Notes: generated by a model from the sequence alone, not told the origin. Shown: positions 48,166 through 60,220, numbered from the stretch's first letter. The stretch is DNA of 64,000 bases from Opeltia flavorubescens (GCA_000442125.1 KE546975.1:744001-808000), one strand, 5' to 3'. Made by a program: numbers and translations.

Positions 48166-49292
48166 ATGACATTTCATGTATATCTCAGACAAGGTTATTG
48201 GCCCCCTTATTCGTCAGGAATCACAGTCATGCAGCTTCAAAGGCCATATCCAGATCCGGATCGTGCTTATTTGTTATGGCAGTGCTGTACCCAGTACCAG
48301 CCTTACTTCCAGCCAAATTCTCAGGACGAGTGCCAGGACTATCACCAGCGAAAATTTAACTTATATAATCAGCATCGGCCCAATTCCCCATCCGTTTTCC
48401 ATCTCGACTCCAGAGTCCGCTCCTTTTCCCGAGACGCAGACCAGCCTCAAGCTGAAGCCCAGTTCGAACTTGGATGTGCTTGTCCAGACCAAACTCAAGC
48501 CAATGCTCGATCCCAGTATCAACTAGAGTACAAAGCCACGTCTCAGCTAGAATTACCGTTCCAGATCCCACCAGACCCGCCGTTTCATCCTCCATCTGAG
48601 CCCCGTTTCCGATTTCTACCCCCGATCCCGCCCCTATTCCAGGCACCAGTCTCGGCCCATCTCATTCTTAAAGGACGTCTGACTCAGAAATCCAGTATGA
48701 AGCCCTCATCTTCAAAGACCCACGTAGCAGCACGTTCCTCCAAAACGCGCCTCACCCTAGAGCAACGAAGGGAGAACCACATCAGGTCCGAATGTGCACG
48801 TCGAGAGGAGCTGAAAGCTGCCTTTACAGAGATGACTAGGCGCGTTCCGAGTCTCAATGAAGATTCGGTCCGTAACGAGGGGCATTGCTTGTCAAAGTTC
48901 ATAGAATTTGGCAAGGCACAGCTTGAGAGGAGGGAGAAGCTAGTCAAAGAGCTAGCGGCCAGGGATCTGGACCTGGAGAAGGTGCTGCAATTATCGGTAG
49001 GTATCATATCATGATGCTATCATGTAGCCAGCTAAATGATGCAGAAGCTAGAGGATGAGCAGCGTAGTTGCCTATTCGAAACACAGCCTTTGAAGAAGAA
49101 AGTATGTAAAATGGTTTACCAAGTGACTATTTTCATATCAATTTTCGTTTCACCAAAATACAGAATAACTATCATTGTCGTCCACTGGCTTTTGAACGAA
49201 TACTGACTGGGAAGTCTGTCAGGCATCCGGCCGGAAAAGCAAACAAGTTCATCGTGATGAGACAACGTGAAATAGTAGCCTTCTCGCTCTAA
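48166..49292 (+). CDS. Basic helix-loop-helix transcription factor
   Basis: The first exon runs to about 48996. Residues ~1-180 are rich in Pro, Gln and Tyr (YQPYFQPNSQDECQ, QIPPDPPFHPPSEPRFRFLP). The DNA-binding part starts at LTLEQRRENHIRSECARREE: His-x3-Glu-x3-Arg is the H5-E9-R13 pattern of class B factors that bind CACGTG. Helix 1 (LKAAFTEMTRRVPSL), loop and helix 2 (CLSKFIEFGKAQLERREKL) follow, then a likely zipper. It resembles fungal Ino4-like regulators. Two downstream exons (49045-49101 and 49164-49292) fit in phase and extend the helix with KLEDEQRSC, giving 338 aa; they are less sure than exon 1. An ATG at 48229 is an alternative start. Confidence 0.68.
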
Positions 49293-51315
49293 GGCTGATG
49301 TTCTGCGACAAGGTTATCTCATGTGATTCTCAAGCGCTCGATAGGCTCCATATTAGATATCGACGAATAACCGAGAAGCGAGTCTCCTTCATTGCATTTC
49401 ACTATATCTACCAAGCCTTGAAACGTTTCCCTTGATACTTTACGTTCGGACGAGTTATTGATCTCTCGAAGGTCGGTCTGGGGAGATCCAGATGGTGTTA
49501 AACCGTAGGCTTATAAGACGGTGTATAAGAGAGCAGGTATGCAATCATTCTTCTGTATCAGGATCAGTGTCAGTTGTCATCTCCGTATTGCGAATATACT
49601 CGGCAAGGTCTTTAGGCTCTGTTGGGTTTCTTTCCAGAAACAATCGTGCTCATGAATCGGCCGAGGCTCGGGAGGACCAGCTTAGCGCCATGGGAGGTTT
49701 ACCGCCTCCGCGCTAGCCGCCAAGAGATAGCTTCTCACCTTAATCTCAGCCTCTGTCCGTCTGATCTCGACCAGATTCTCCGATGACACTCATGCATCAG
49801 CGCTTTGGCAAAGGCCCATACTGTACACACAATTCAGTCAGCAGCCAGCGTCGACCTGTCTGATCGTGTAATTCTGGGACGCCCTAAGTATTTCCCGGCC
49901 CATCTACCTTCAAGACAGTAAGTGTCAACGCGCCAGATCATTGAGGTCTATGCTAGCGCTGGGCATCTTGAGGAATATGGCCAGTTCTTCTCGGGGTAGA
50001 CATATGAAGAAAAGAGATAATGGTAATGCACATTGGCGTAACCTCCTGTGGTTCGACTGCTCCTTCTCATTTCTTCACTGTATCCCACGACCTGGCTAGT
50101 GAGCATTGTGGCTATGGCTGTGTCATATGAATATCTGCCTCCATAGACGAAGAAATCTCATTCGCCTGAAATCTTTGAAGAATTACATATCTTTTCCAAA
50201 ACTCGATGCATAGCTCTCGCTGTTGTTGCGATAGCCTTTCTAAGGTGATAGCGATAAACATTCGTTCAAAGAGCCTAAACTCAAAGAGACCAGTTCATAT
50301 GGTTTCCTGCATCAAGATTAGTCACTTTTCGTGGCAATGTTCAATGTAGCAAGAGCCTGGTTTGGCTTGCTCTCACCAGAATCATGTTTGTCGCTTTGCT
50401 TCATATCTGCCCCGCGGCACAATGTATGGTTGATTCATCATTCACAACTCTTTACTCGAACGGCATCTTTCCCTGAGCCTGTATTCGGAGAAGAAGGCCC
50501 GGCTGCTTTGACTCCGTCACACGAGATTGAGGTCGACATCAGACCATTGAAAGATCCTCCACATGGCCTGCAGGATAACAGATTAAGTTCAACATAAAGG
50601 TGGCGGTTGTACAACAATTACCGGAAATCAATAAGAAATGTGATAAACATCCGTGCATATATGCCGCATTTACTCAACAGAACTGCCCATCACGTCTTTT
50701 CTAGCAAGTTGATTCCCTTGAACCTCATTGCCAACGCCATCAGCTCATCCTGTGCTGCTCAACCGCCATCGAGTTTTTGGAAGTGGGATCTTGAATGTGC
50801 CTGGATTTCAAGATTCGAAGCCTTGAAAAGATATCATAGCGTGACAACTCTCTTCATCACAGTCACCCCTATCAAGGTCAACTTTTTCTGTGAAGTGTAT
50901 TTCTCCTTCTGGCTCAAGAGCTGGTCCAGGTCAAATCGCAATCAGCCTTCAGAGCAGTCTCGAATTCCTGTCAACGTGTCTGTAATAATAGGCTTCGTTG
51001 TTTAAGGGGTGAGTGCTCATGGTTCCGTGGCGGTAGGGCATGCTTTCACACTCGTTTAGTCACATAGGCTCCGGTCCTAATCTTACCAGAGAGCTTTAGT
51101 GCTAGGATTTGTGTATCCCGAGCATCCTTTGTCTCTGGTCTCATAGCCTTAGGGTATTGGGCAGTATTGGATGAAGGTCAGTCTTCGCAACAATCATAGA
51201 CAAAATCTTGCATTTCTTCGTTTGCTCTTGCTTCGGCCGAGGTAAGAAGTGCCTCTGTCACAGTCTTCAATTCTTGAGCAACATCGATAATGGCTGAGAT
51301 GACTGGTGTATGTAG
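49293..51315. other. Gene-poor intergenic region
   Basis: 2 kb before the serine-rich protein gene. Several plus-strand frames (for example 50337-50597 and 50607-51005) show no recognisable protein. A conserved-looking minus-strand frame with an internal stop lies at 49545-49712 and is listed separately. No repeat or RNA gene was identified. Confidence 0.4.
49545..49712 (-). pseudogene. Possible remnant of a host gene
   Basis: A minus-strand frame reads GGGKPPMALSWSSRASADS, then a TGA (49650-49652), then ARLFLERNPTEPKDLAEYIR and NTEMTTDTDPDTEE before a terminal stop. The composition is protein-like on both sides of the stop and in one frame. No start codon, splice site that removes the stop, or named family was found. 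It could be a broken host gene end, a missed exon, or chance. Confidence 0.22.
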
Positions 51316-54039
51316 ATGTCTTCTCTATTCAAGCGGCCTCGTTCAAAAAGCGAAAAGACCCGCACACCACCGAAGGTGGTCTTCGGTGATTTAAGCAGCG
51401 CATATGCGTCCATTGCGCAGAAAAACACGCCAAGTACGCCAAATTTACGTCGAGTGGGGAGTGGCAGTGTGTCCAGTGCCGTTCAAGTGTCACCACAGTC
51501 GGAAGGGTCCCCTTCGGTCCCTCTCTTAAAGAACGCAAGACCCGAGGTTATCCGAGTCTCTCATTTATCCGGCGATCTCTTTTTGCCAAAGGACTTTGAT
51601 GCCGCTCCCTCGAAATCCACTTCCAGCCGACCATGTTCCGAATTCGAGGTCGATGACGGTCAAGCCCTGGAGCGTTCCACCACGATACAGAGTGTGTCGA
51701 AACGCCATGCATATGGCTTAGTGGTATCAAACGCCGGCGTACAAAGTGTCCGTGGCAGCCACATCAAGCCGGATGAAAGTGATGAAGAGCTAGCCAACAA
51801 GGCTTTAGAAATCGAACAAGTCGACTGGAGTCCTCGATCGAGCGTTGAAGTACACACGTCTAAAGAAGGGGCGCTGAGAGCTTATCATGATATTGGTGAG
51901 CCCCCAGCTGTCCCCCTTCCCCAAACACCCATAGGCAAGGAGGTCTTCAAACATGGACGGCTGCAAGAATTCTCCACTCCGACGGAGCAAGTCTCTCGCT
52001 CCTCGGAATCGTACGGAAATACTCGTAGATTGCTGGACCTCTCGATTCCGCGTCCCTCGCGACATAATACTCAAAGGGACTGCTTCTTCGACAACCTCGT
52101 CGACTTCGCGCAGGAGGGGCAATCCAGTTCCTCTCACGGGGATTCCAAGAAGTCTTTTGCGACATTTTCGATAAAGGAGGCCGATGGCAAGCACATCACA
52201 AGACCGGTCTCGCAAGGTGAATTCCAACATCTGGAGAAGGAGATCAGCTCACATCTGCGTCGTGAGAGCCAGGCTAGCAACGTCGTTTTGGGTGGTGGCC
52301 TCGTTCATATCGGCCAGATTTCGTTTCACTTTCCTCAAGGATCTGAAGCAGATTGCGGGCCTGGCAGTAGTCAGACAACAAACTCGAGTGAGCTGGAATC
52401 GGATGCCGATTTCTCCCTTATCCAGCCCGCCCTAAGGACTCGCAATGGAACACCGCCTCTTCTATTTGGAGATTCCAGTCGCTCAAGGCGAGATACGGAT
52501 TGGGAGACAATTGGCGATAGTAACGAGCTGACGAGTAGTATCGCCGACTGCTCAGACGCTCCAAGTACAAGTCCGCAGAAGAGGTTTTCGTTTCTGAACA
52601 GCAGAAAGGTACTGAAGCACCCGGCACACCCGCGTTACACTCACTCGTGGGATCTACAACAGGACGTCCGAAGCGGCGCGTTTGTGTTGACACCACAGTA
52701 CAAGCCGTCTGCTGCCAGCTCGTTCCCCAATAACAACGGTCTAACCAGTCTGGCATTGCAAAATGATATCAGCACTTATTCGCATCCTACACCATTGACG
52801 AAGGATCATCCTCATCCGTTCGTGGCGCCTGCTCCTAAGATAGGTTTGTCCAAAAGCGCTGGTGCTGTGGAAGATGGTCAACATACTTCTGGTGATCGCG
52901 AAACCAACACAGGGGCACCGCATTCAACTGGACTTTATGATCCTTCAGCCATCTTCCGGACTCCACCATTACCAGCCAAGAATCCATCTCGTCTACTAAA
53001 GAAGCTCGTAACTAAGGAGCAGATCGGACTTCAGCGTAACGTTAATCTTCCCGCTTCTTCAGAGTATAATTTTCTCAAACCAGAGAGCGGCGATCTCAAG
53101 CAGGTTGGCACCTCAATGGACGCGATGAAGATTGCACAGGGCCCTTCGGTCAAACACCAGTCTGGTCAAAACGGTGCTACCTCTACCGGGATGGATAATG
53201 TGTCAAGCTTACACGGCCCAAATGGCCCAAACCATCGTCGCACTGGAGGTAAGCGCACATTCATCGTCACGCCTCCGCCTTTTTTATTAAACGGACTGAC
53301 AGTGACAGAAGACCATCAGGAGAATAAGCAGGATCTCTCGCCGGCCCACCCTCCGCGTGACTCTTGTAATGTCAAAGATGTCTCCAGTGATACAGGCAAG
53401 CTTTTGGACCCATTCCTCGATCGCTTGAATGATCAATTGCGTCATGACGTGTCAGAAGGAGCCCCTACTGGAGCACTCAGTGTCAGCAGCTACGCGACTA
53501 TACACGATGCACAAGTCCCTACATTGCTAGCTGGGCCATGGCCTATAATCCCCGACACGAATACGTTTGGTGTAGCCCGTCCTGCAAACATCCGGCTCGC
53601 CAGCTTTCAAAATTCGCCGCATCGACATTCGAGTACTGAAAGCGTTACGCTAGAACGAAGCGAACACCTGCGGTCTATGCTACCTCGCGCCCATGATTCC
53701 GAGGCGCAAGACTCCGTCCTTCCTCAACCTTATGCTTTGGAGCTAGATTCCTTCCTCCACGTTCATCCTGGCCCCGCGGCTAAGGTCCCTTGGACGTACG
53801 AAGAACGCACCGCGCGCTTCTACTTAAGCATCTGTGGGCTTTTTCCTATCTTGCTGCCTCTTTACATCTTCGGTTCGCTCGACTTCATCATGCGTGTCCA
53901 TACATGTGGCCAGTATCGTCAGTTCCCAGCCAGGGAGAAGCGTATGGCCACTGGAATCCTCATTGCTTGGCTTGTTCTGGTCGCCGGTGCAGTGCCAGCG
54001 ATAACCATCTTGCGATCGGGCTGGTGGGCTACAGGGTAG
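51316..54039 (+). CDS. Serine-rich protein with two C-terminal membrane segments
   Basis: One uninterrupted frame of 907 aa that I cannot assign to a named family. The first ~820 residues are rich in Ser, Pro, Thr and charged residues and are probably disordered, with basic stretches near the start (MSSLFKRPRSKSEKTRTPPK) and a compact segment TGLYDPSAIFRTPPLPAKNP followed by RLLKKLVTKEQIG. The end has a folded look: PWTYEERTARFYLSICGLFP begins the first hydrophobic helix (ILLPLYIFGSLDFIM), a short polar loop QYRQFPAREKRMA, then a second helix (GILIAWLVLVAGAVPAITIL) and a short tail. This predicts a tail-anchored hairpin with the long arm in the cytosol. The length of the frame and codon pattern support a real gene. 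Function unknown. Confidence 0.72.
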   Translation: MSSLFKRPRSKSEKTRTPPKVVFGDLSSAYASIAQKNTPSTPNLRRVGSGSVSSAVQVSPQSEGSPSVPLLKNARPEVIRVSHLSGDLFLPKDFDAAPSKSTSSRPCSEFEVDDGQALERSTTIQSVSKRHAYGLVVSNAGVQSVRGSHIKPDESDEELANKALEIEQVDWSPRSSVEVHTSKEGALRAYHDIGEPPAVPLPQTPIGKEVFKHGRLQEFSTPTEQVSRSSESYGNTRRLLDLSIPRPSRHNTQRDCFFDNLVDFAQEGQSSSSHGDSKKSFATFSIKEADGKHITRPVSQGEFQHLEKEISSHLRRESQASNVVLGGGLVHIGQISFHFPQGSEADCGPGSSQTTNSSELESDADFSLIQPALRTRNGTPPLLFGDSSRSRRDTDWETIGDSNELTSSIADCSDAPSTSPQKRFSFLNSRKVLKHPAHPRYTHSWDLQQDVRSGAFVLTPQYKPSAASSFPNNNGLTSLALQNDISTYSHPTPLTKDHPHPFVAPAPKIGLSKSAGAVEDGQHTSGDRETNTGAPHSTGLYDPSAIFRTPPLPAKNPSRLLKKLVTKEQIGLQRNVNLPASSEYNFLKPESGDLKQVGTSMDAMKIAQGPSVKHQSGQNGATSTGMDNVSSLHGPNGPNHRRTGGKRTFIVTPPPFLLNGLTVTEDHQENKQDLSPAHPPRDSCNVKDVSSDTGKLLDPFLDRLNDQLRHDVSEGAPTGALSVSSYATIHDAQVPTLLAGPWPIIPDTNTFGVARPANIRLASFQNSPHRHSSTESVTLERSEHLRSMLPRAHDSEAQDSVLPQPYALELDSFLHVHPGPAAKVPWTYEERTARFYLSICGLFPILLPLYIFGSLDFIMRVHTCGQYRQFPAREKRMATGILIAWLVLVAGAVPAITILRSGWWATG

Positions 54040-54851
54040 CCCTGAATCCCTGATGACTAGGCAATTGAGAGGGGCTGTCGGATAACCGCAGATGGTTATA
54101 ATGAATTAAAGTCTAACGTAATCCAAATGGTAAAATGACAGTGGGAAACACCAGGTGCATGAAGCCCATGTGACTTTGACAATGGTGATGGTATGCACAC
54201 TCTTCACATCCCACGTACGTACCATTGGCCCGTGCCTTCCCAAGAATTGAGTTGCGAAGCCGGGTTCCGGATGCCTCCTATGAATCAACAATGGAGGGTT
54301 CAAGGAGCTGGCCTGCAACAATCGTCACAACTCCTATGCTCTGACTCTCACATTGCCAACAACCTGCACATCATCCAGGGTGCTTTCAAACCACGGTAAC
54401 GGTATACGAGTTCGAGGAAAAGCCATGGTCGTATAGATCAAAAGCAGAAGATGCATCTATTCAAGGCTCAAGTTCATTAGGTACTACTATCTCCTTCTTT
54501 TATCGTGAGCATCCAAACCGAGGTTAGTGTCAATAGATGTAGGAGAGTGAAGATTGCCAACAGCAGTGGTCGTGTGGTGGAAGAATCAGAGAGTTTTGCA
54601 TGGGCTATAGCATCCTAAAAAGATTAACCACACCAGGAAAGTCGCAGATGATTGATTCATTCAACTAGCTTACGCTGTGAAAGGTATGTAGAGAATTGAG
54701 ATTTTGATACAGGCAAGATCTTGGGACACGCATATTTAACGTCAGAATGCGTTACCCTCCATAATTTGCACAAACTTTCAGCCAACGTAGGCCAGGTCGA
54801 TATCAGACAGGTCCTCGTTAACGGAATGATTCCCCTCAGACTATAAATCTC
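54040..54851. other. Convergent intergenic region
   Basis: 812 bp between facing 3' ends of the serine-rich protein gene and the DUF2237 gene. Short frames only; nothing recognised. Confidence 0.45.
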
Positions 54852-55617
54852 TCAATGTGTCTCCTTCGCGATCCCGCCTGTTGTGCCCGGCGATATAGGT
54901 GCCTTTCGCTCTAGCGATCCTCCCCCGCCGGCGGCCTCGGGTTCGGCTGCAAATTTCTTCAGTGCATCCATCGTGATGCCGTTACTAAGGGCAGACTCAT
55001 GTGTCGCATGAAGAAAAACCCTGTCATCATCACCACAATAATCAGCATTCCCATTCATCATCACTACATCTCCGTGGTCGTTCACCACACCAAAAGTTCC
55101 CAGTAGAAACGAAAAGAGAAAGAAGGAAAGGAAAAGGGAATTAATATACTTGGGCACCACAGGATCGTCCGGCCCTTTCGCCGCCTCCATCGCTTCTTTC
55201 CATCTCGCCGTACATAAGCACCATTTGCATCCCGGCTCCAAACCAATGCTCCTCAGATTATTCCCACGGGAAGCGCTGAAATCGAGGAACTCTTTTGTCA
55301 AGACGCCCGCAACGGCGTGATTGCCACCGTCCTCGGGTCCAGTGCGGCAGTATCCGTCACGGTAGAAGCCAGTCATGGGAGATTGGGAGAAGAGGCCAAG
55401 GGGTTTCTTCAAAACTTGAGGCCGTCAGCATCTTTAAAGAAAAACCCCCCCCCCCAAGTATTTTGTTCAATAGTCGGTAGGAAGAGTACTTGGGAGAGAA
55501 AATAGAAGGGTCCGAATGCTAGATCATCACTATAATGCTAGGACAGTGGCAAGCTGGGGATCAAATGAGGAAAACGGACATACCATTCAGGTTATGATTA
55601 CTCGGCTTGGTAGCCAT
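54852..55617 (-). CDS. DUF2237 family protein
   Basis: Small conserved protein of unknown function. Three exons: 55617-55584, 55414-55150, 55020-54852; 468 nt, 155 aa. The first exon (MATKPSNHNLN) is only 34 nt and is followed by a 169-nt intron that includes a run of C residues (55445-55456). Then VLKKPLGLFSQSPMTGFYRD, GYCRTGPEDGGNHAVAGVLT, EFLDFSASRGNNLRSIGLEP, GCKWCLCTARWKEAMEAAKG and, over the last intron, VVPKVFLHATHESALSNGIT. Conserved Cys/His residues (GYCRTG, CKWCLC, HATHE) suggest a metal or catalytic site, but none is established to my knowledge. The last intron (129 nt) has no in-frame stop. Confidence 0.85.
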
Positions 55618-56213
55618 GCTGAAATACCCCAATTCAAATGCAACGAAGACTGAGAGTAGAATGGGAACACCAAAAACCACAAAATTCTTGATAGTCGCCT
55701 GGATATTCTGTTTCATCTATCTTAAACAGAAGGATGACTTCATAGACGCGGATTTACTTTCTAGAGCTGTGATATTGATGACATCACTCGACTGTCGGCT
55801 TCTACTCTTACCGACAAAGCTAAGCTAGTCCACTCTGGTCGGCCGATCAGGTACAGTCCTCAGGGGAGGTTCGAGTAAAAAAGGTCATGCATGCACGTCT
55901 TTCACTTTTTCGTAAGAGGATCAAAATCCGATATCTATCTCATCTTACATCGTGATTCTACCTATTCCAAATGCTAAATGTCAATGTTAGCTTCCCAGAT
56001 CTCGATCGAGTCATCATCGATTTCCGCTTAATGCATGCCACTGCTTCACCTCTTGTCATTGTCGTCCTTGCCATCCATGTTGCTTCGTTCATGCCCATTT
56101 TTACCGCCAGCGCCATGCTAATCAGCTTATTAAATTGCGGATATATCGATATATTAAACCTCTAGATTCTTCTGCAACATAGTAGCTGAATCGACCTTCT
56201 TTCCACAAGACTT
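55618..56213. other. Intergenic: DUF2237 upstream region and ELL 3' region
   Basis: 596 bp between two minus-strand genes. A short plus-strand frame at 55971-56165 is not convincing. Nothing else recognised. Confidence 0.45.
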
Positions 56214-58542
56214 TTATGAACGGGCCGCCGCGCGAGCAATCTCATCCTTCATTATCTGAAGCCGTTTATGCATCTTCACCACTTCATCAATCTTCTCTGG
56301 TGATGGATGAGCTTGTGCCGAGACCTCCAGGTAAAGGCGTTCGTAATTGGCATAGCATCCCTTAAAATGTTGTGCTTGTCGAAGGATATTGTTCGGGATC
56401 GGAGACGAATCGCTACTGCTGCTATCCGTTACTGATGGCGTTGGTGCAGACATCTTGTTCCGCTTAATTGGAGGACTACTATGACCGTTGGTGAATGGCA
56501 CATCGTGGTCGGGAATTTCTAACTCTATATCATCTGCTTTGCGCTTGAGAGTATGCTCCGAGGTGTTCTTGGCTGGGTTGGGCAGGCGTTTGGCAGCATC
56601 GGGCCGCTGCTTCATGTTCACCGATCCTCTGCGGGCTTGAACAGTCAACGGAGTCGAAGACGTCGATGAAGTAGACGTGTGCAATGGCTGGCTATCGTTT
56701 TCCAAATCAGATGCATTTGTTGGAGGCGACGAGCCTAGCGGCGATGGTTTGAGTGGAGAGCTCGTTGTTCTCTGTCTGGATGCTTTCGAGGTCGTGGTTG
56801 AGCTCTGGCTGGCGTTGGAGATACGATGCTTTGAACTCGGCGTAGTATTACTAGTTGGAGGTCTCTTGCTACGCATAGCATCAGGTCTGCTAGAACCATC
56901 CTCTGTGTTCAATCTCTTTCGATCCTTCTCCAACTGCTGTAGACGCTCAATCGCATTATCGCCTTCAGAACCTGATTTTGTGGTCTGAGTTTTTATATTC
57001 GCTGCAGAAGACTTCGAGGCAGGAGGTTTAGCAGTGGCGGGGATTGCATATCCCGTCTCTTCATCTTCGTCCGAATCATGTACAAACTCATCGGATTTCA
57101 CTATTGGCCCGCTGGACCCTCCCTTTTTAGTCAATCGCTTTTTCGTGGCATCGACTGATTTCGGCGCTACGCTTGCTTTTTTCGGCTTGGTGGAGAGAAG
57201 TCGCTTCGACTGGGCTTCTTTCTCATTCACTCGCTTCTTCTTAACTTGATCGTTGGATAGAGAACGTGCCATCATGGCGACGTCGTTAGGTGCAAGATGG
57301 TGCTTCTCGTCGCCCTCTGGATCTGCTGTATTTTCAATTACTTGGTCCTCCACAGTTCCCTGAACATGGATCTTGGGGGTGCCACTCTTCTGAAGTGGGC
57401 CCTGATGTAGGTGCAACCTTGATGAGACCTTTCCTTTGCCTCTTTCTGCCCTAGGAAGTAACATTTGCCAGAGCTTATCATCTCGAGAAAGTCGCATTCG
57501 GTCGTAAGCTGAGATGGCATTTTCGATAGCCAATTTTCGATCTTCATCATCTTCATAATTGAATTTCCAGACATCTAGGTCCTTGAATGCCTTGTCCCCT
57601 AGATCCCATTTGGTAGGATCCAGTCGCGCTGGTTTTCCGATCTTGTACAAAACTTGCCCACATTCTTCCTGGCTGCAACCGATCTTGTTGGCGAGGAACT
57701 TCAATGACATGGGGCGAATAGCAACGAGATGTACTAAAGGGATCTTTAGCGCTTGTAACTTCTGAATCTTCTCATCTTGAACAGCGGGCGCGGATCTTGG
57801 GGCAACAGTTGTGGGTTGACTGGGTCGGCTGGCCGAGACGGCTGGACTGACAGGCGTAGAACGAGTCGTTGCATTTTTAGGCGGTATCATCGATCGTTTC
57901 AGTGGCTGACCTTTCAAAGCTGCAAGCATATTTGCTCCTTTGGATTTAAGGTGAGTAGATCTCATTGGTGGAGAAGCGGTTGGAGTATCGGAAAGAACTT
58001 TGATTCTGAGGAAAGATATCAGCAGAAATAACCAAGACTATTCACTGAAGTTGTTCACTTACTGCTTTGACTGCTTGGTTTGCTGATGAGAAGCCATCTT
58101 GCTTTGGAGGGCAGCGAGAGCAGCATCGGCACCAGCCGTGTTCTCTTGCACCTTCTTTTGAGCCAGTTTATGGGTCAAAAGCCCAGCAAAGCGTAAGTCG
58201 TCTTCTTTGTCAGAAGAGTAGTTATAGAGCTCCGATTGCGTTGGTTGAGCGATTGAAAGAAGCTGCTGACTTCGGTTGCCATATTGTATTGTCTAGCAAA
58301 ACCGGTAAGCGAGTGACAATAGAGTTGAAGTGAGTGACCAGACATACAATAGTCTTCCCGAAAGACATTTGAATATCCTTCCCCATCCTTGAGGCTTTCA
58401 TAATGTCTTCCAAAACACCGGCAGCAAGGTCCAACCGCATGACCTGGTGCGGGGCTCCATTGCTGGCGCTCTCGAGATCTGAGGCAGATGATGGAGCTCC
58501 TTGAAGACCGATCCCATTTTCAGGAAGTCGTATTGGTATCAT
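56214..58542 (-). CDS. ELL-type RNA polymerase II elongation factor
   Basis: Probable transcription elongation factor. Three exons: 58542-58348, 58292-58063, 58005-56214; 2217 nt, 738 aa. The start MIPIRLPENGIGLQGAPSSA leads into VMRLDLAAGVLEDIMKASRM, FGKTI|TIQYGNRSQQLLSIA, ELYNYSSDKEDDLRFAGLLT, and then a winged-helix-like part RPMSLKFLANKIGCSQEECG, VLYKIGKPARLDPTKWDLGD. This is the ELL N-terminal pattern seen in fungi. A long Lys/Ser-rich linker (KKASVAPKSVDATKKRLTKK) follows. The end HFKGCYANYERLYLEVSAQA and EEVVKMHKRLQIMKDEIARA-like helix resembles the occludin/ELL C-terminal domain in helical character only. Assignment rests on the N-terminal half. Confidence 0.75.
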
Positions 58543-60218
58543 GTTGGCTCGATGTTACTTTGACTTTCTGTCGAGATACCGAACGAATGTTCGATCAAGA
58601 ACGGAGCGAGGGCCCCACTATGCCATTGTTTGAACATATGACCTCACGTACACGCAAACAAACAGCATCTCAAACGGATGACACACGATTCCCGTGATAT
58701 GCAACAAACAGTGAAGACGTGCAAAGGGATAGTGAATGAGCAAGTGTGAGGTTGGAAGTCGGGAGCGTGGGGAGCGATTGCCCTGGGGAAGCAGTCCTCT
58801 GATGGGGACTAGTCGATTAGTCTTACACATGCAAGGAGCCCCAGGAAAATACGGCTTCCAACAGGACGAAAAGCTTCGATCGGTACCAAACGTTCAGGTA
58901 CATTTACAGTCAATGCCGGGTGGCTCAATGTTGCCTCGTTTCTACGACATCATCTATATTTCCGCTCCAATATTCTCATGGACACCAGCACAAAGATAGT
59001 GCAGGGTTCAAAGCTTCCAGTACGAGTAGGTAAGCACCAACCTCCCTCGTTCTCACTCGCCTATTGACGACTACAAACGTAGCTTCTGGCCCTCTGCTTC
59101 TGCCCGGATGTTGCAGCACCATACATCTCGCCCCGTCCGAACGACCCTGCTCGTTCGGGAGCGGTAACGATTGGCTGCCGTCGCGGGGACCCTTGTCTGC
59201 AGTCCGCCATGTGTGACTAGGAATGGGCCGAGGGATCCCTATCAGGGAAGCCACTTCGACGCCTTTCCTGCGTCTGTTAGCTTCTATGCGCGTGATGCGA
59301 CCACAGCAAATCATGCATTTCCCCATCAAGCCGGTGCTTCTTGATCAGCCGTGTGTTCATCTTGTCAGGTACTTTGTCAGCACTTGAAATAGAGAGGGAA
59401 GCTGAATCAGACCGCCCTCCATACGATTATCCACAGTAACAACACAAGAGGCTATGTGAAACAGGAGAAATTCTCCGACAAGTCATGGCACTTCTAGGCA
59501 AAGTTCCCAATTGGGCAGAAGAGACAAAGGGCATTGGCGTAAGGCCGGATGAGCCTGACTCGCTGCCACCGCTTCGGCAAAGCTAAACTTGGCGCAATGA
59601 CCGGGGGGAGCTCAGCGAGCCACTTCCGCGCCACTCGAGGATCTTCGTTACACATTGCAGTATCGTGTGAGCGCTCACGTCCGATTTGGGAAATCAGGTG
59701 TTACCTCATGTAATATTTTGTTTCGGGGACACTAAGCACCAATCTTGCCATATAAATGGCGAAAAGCTAAAGTTGTCAAATTTCGGAGCGTTTGGCGAGG
59801 GAGGGAACTGACTTAGACGGAGGAGCTTGGTCGAGACGGTTTTGAATTCTCTAGTACATCGTCGAGTGGTAATAGATTGCTCTCACAACAGTAGTCAGCC
59901 GGAACACCGGGATCATTTCGTAACACGATTAAGGAACAGCTGTTCCTCTTCCCCCACACAGTTAGACGGTACCTGCATTCAAGAGGCTCTGAACCTGCTG
60001 CTTCCCGTCAGCTCAGACAGACAGTGTCTTCAAGCCGCACCAAGGATTTTGATGAAACATGGACTGCAGAGCATCTTGCAGGCCACGAGGCAATCCGTCA
60101 TGGCGCACAACTTACAGCATTAGAGCAACGTTCCTATTCCAAGAGCATAATGTGGAAGACTAAGTGTTCAGAGATCTCAACTATCGATTGCTACCTCCTG
60201 ACAGTTCAATGGAGATGG
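58543..60218. other. Gene-poor region upstream of ELL gene, with a headless open frame
   Basis: About 1.7 kb that must include the ELL promoter. Frames at 58736-58999 (plus) and 58976-59326 (minus) have no recognisable features. From 59895 to the transposon border a plus-strand frame stays open for 108 codons without an ATG near its head and reads protein-like: KDFDETWTAEHLAGHEAIRH, GAQLTALEQRSYSKSIMWKT. It may be the last exon of a gene whose end was taken over by the transposon; not called as a gene. Confidence 0.35.
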
Positions 60219-60220
60219 TA

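Noticed and set aside
50041-50070. ggttcgactgc, resembling a tRNA B box
   Set aside because: No A box or cloverleaf could be drawn around it.
55445-55456. Run of C residues in the DUF2237 gene
   Set aside because: It lies inside an intron and is a simple homopolymer; at most a sequencing caution.
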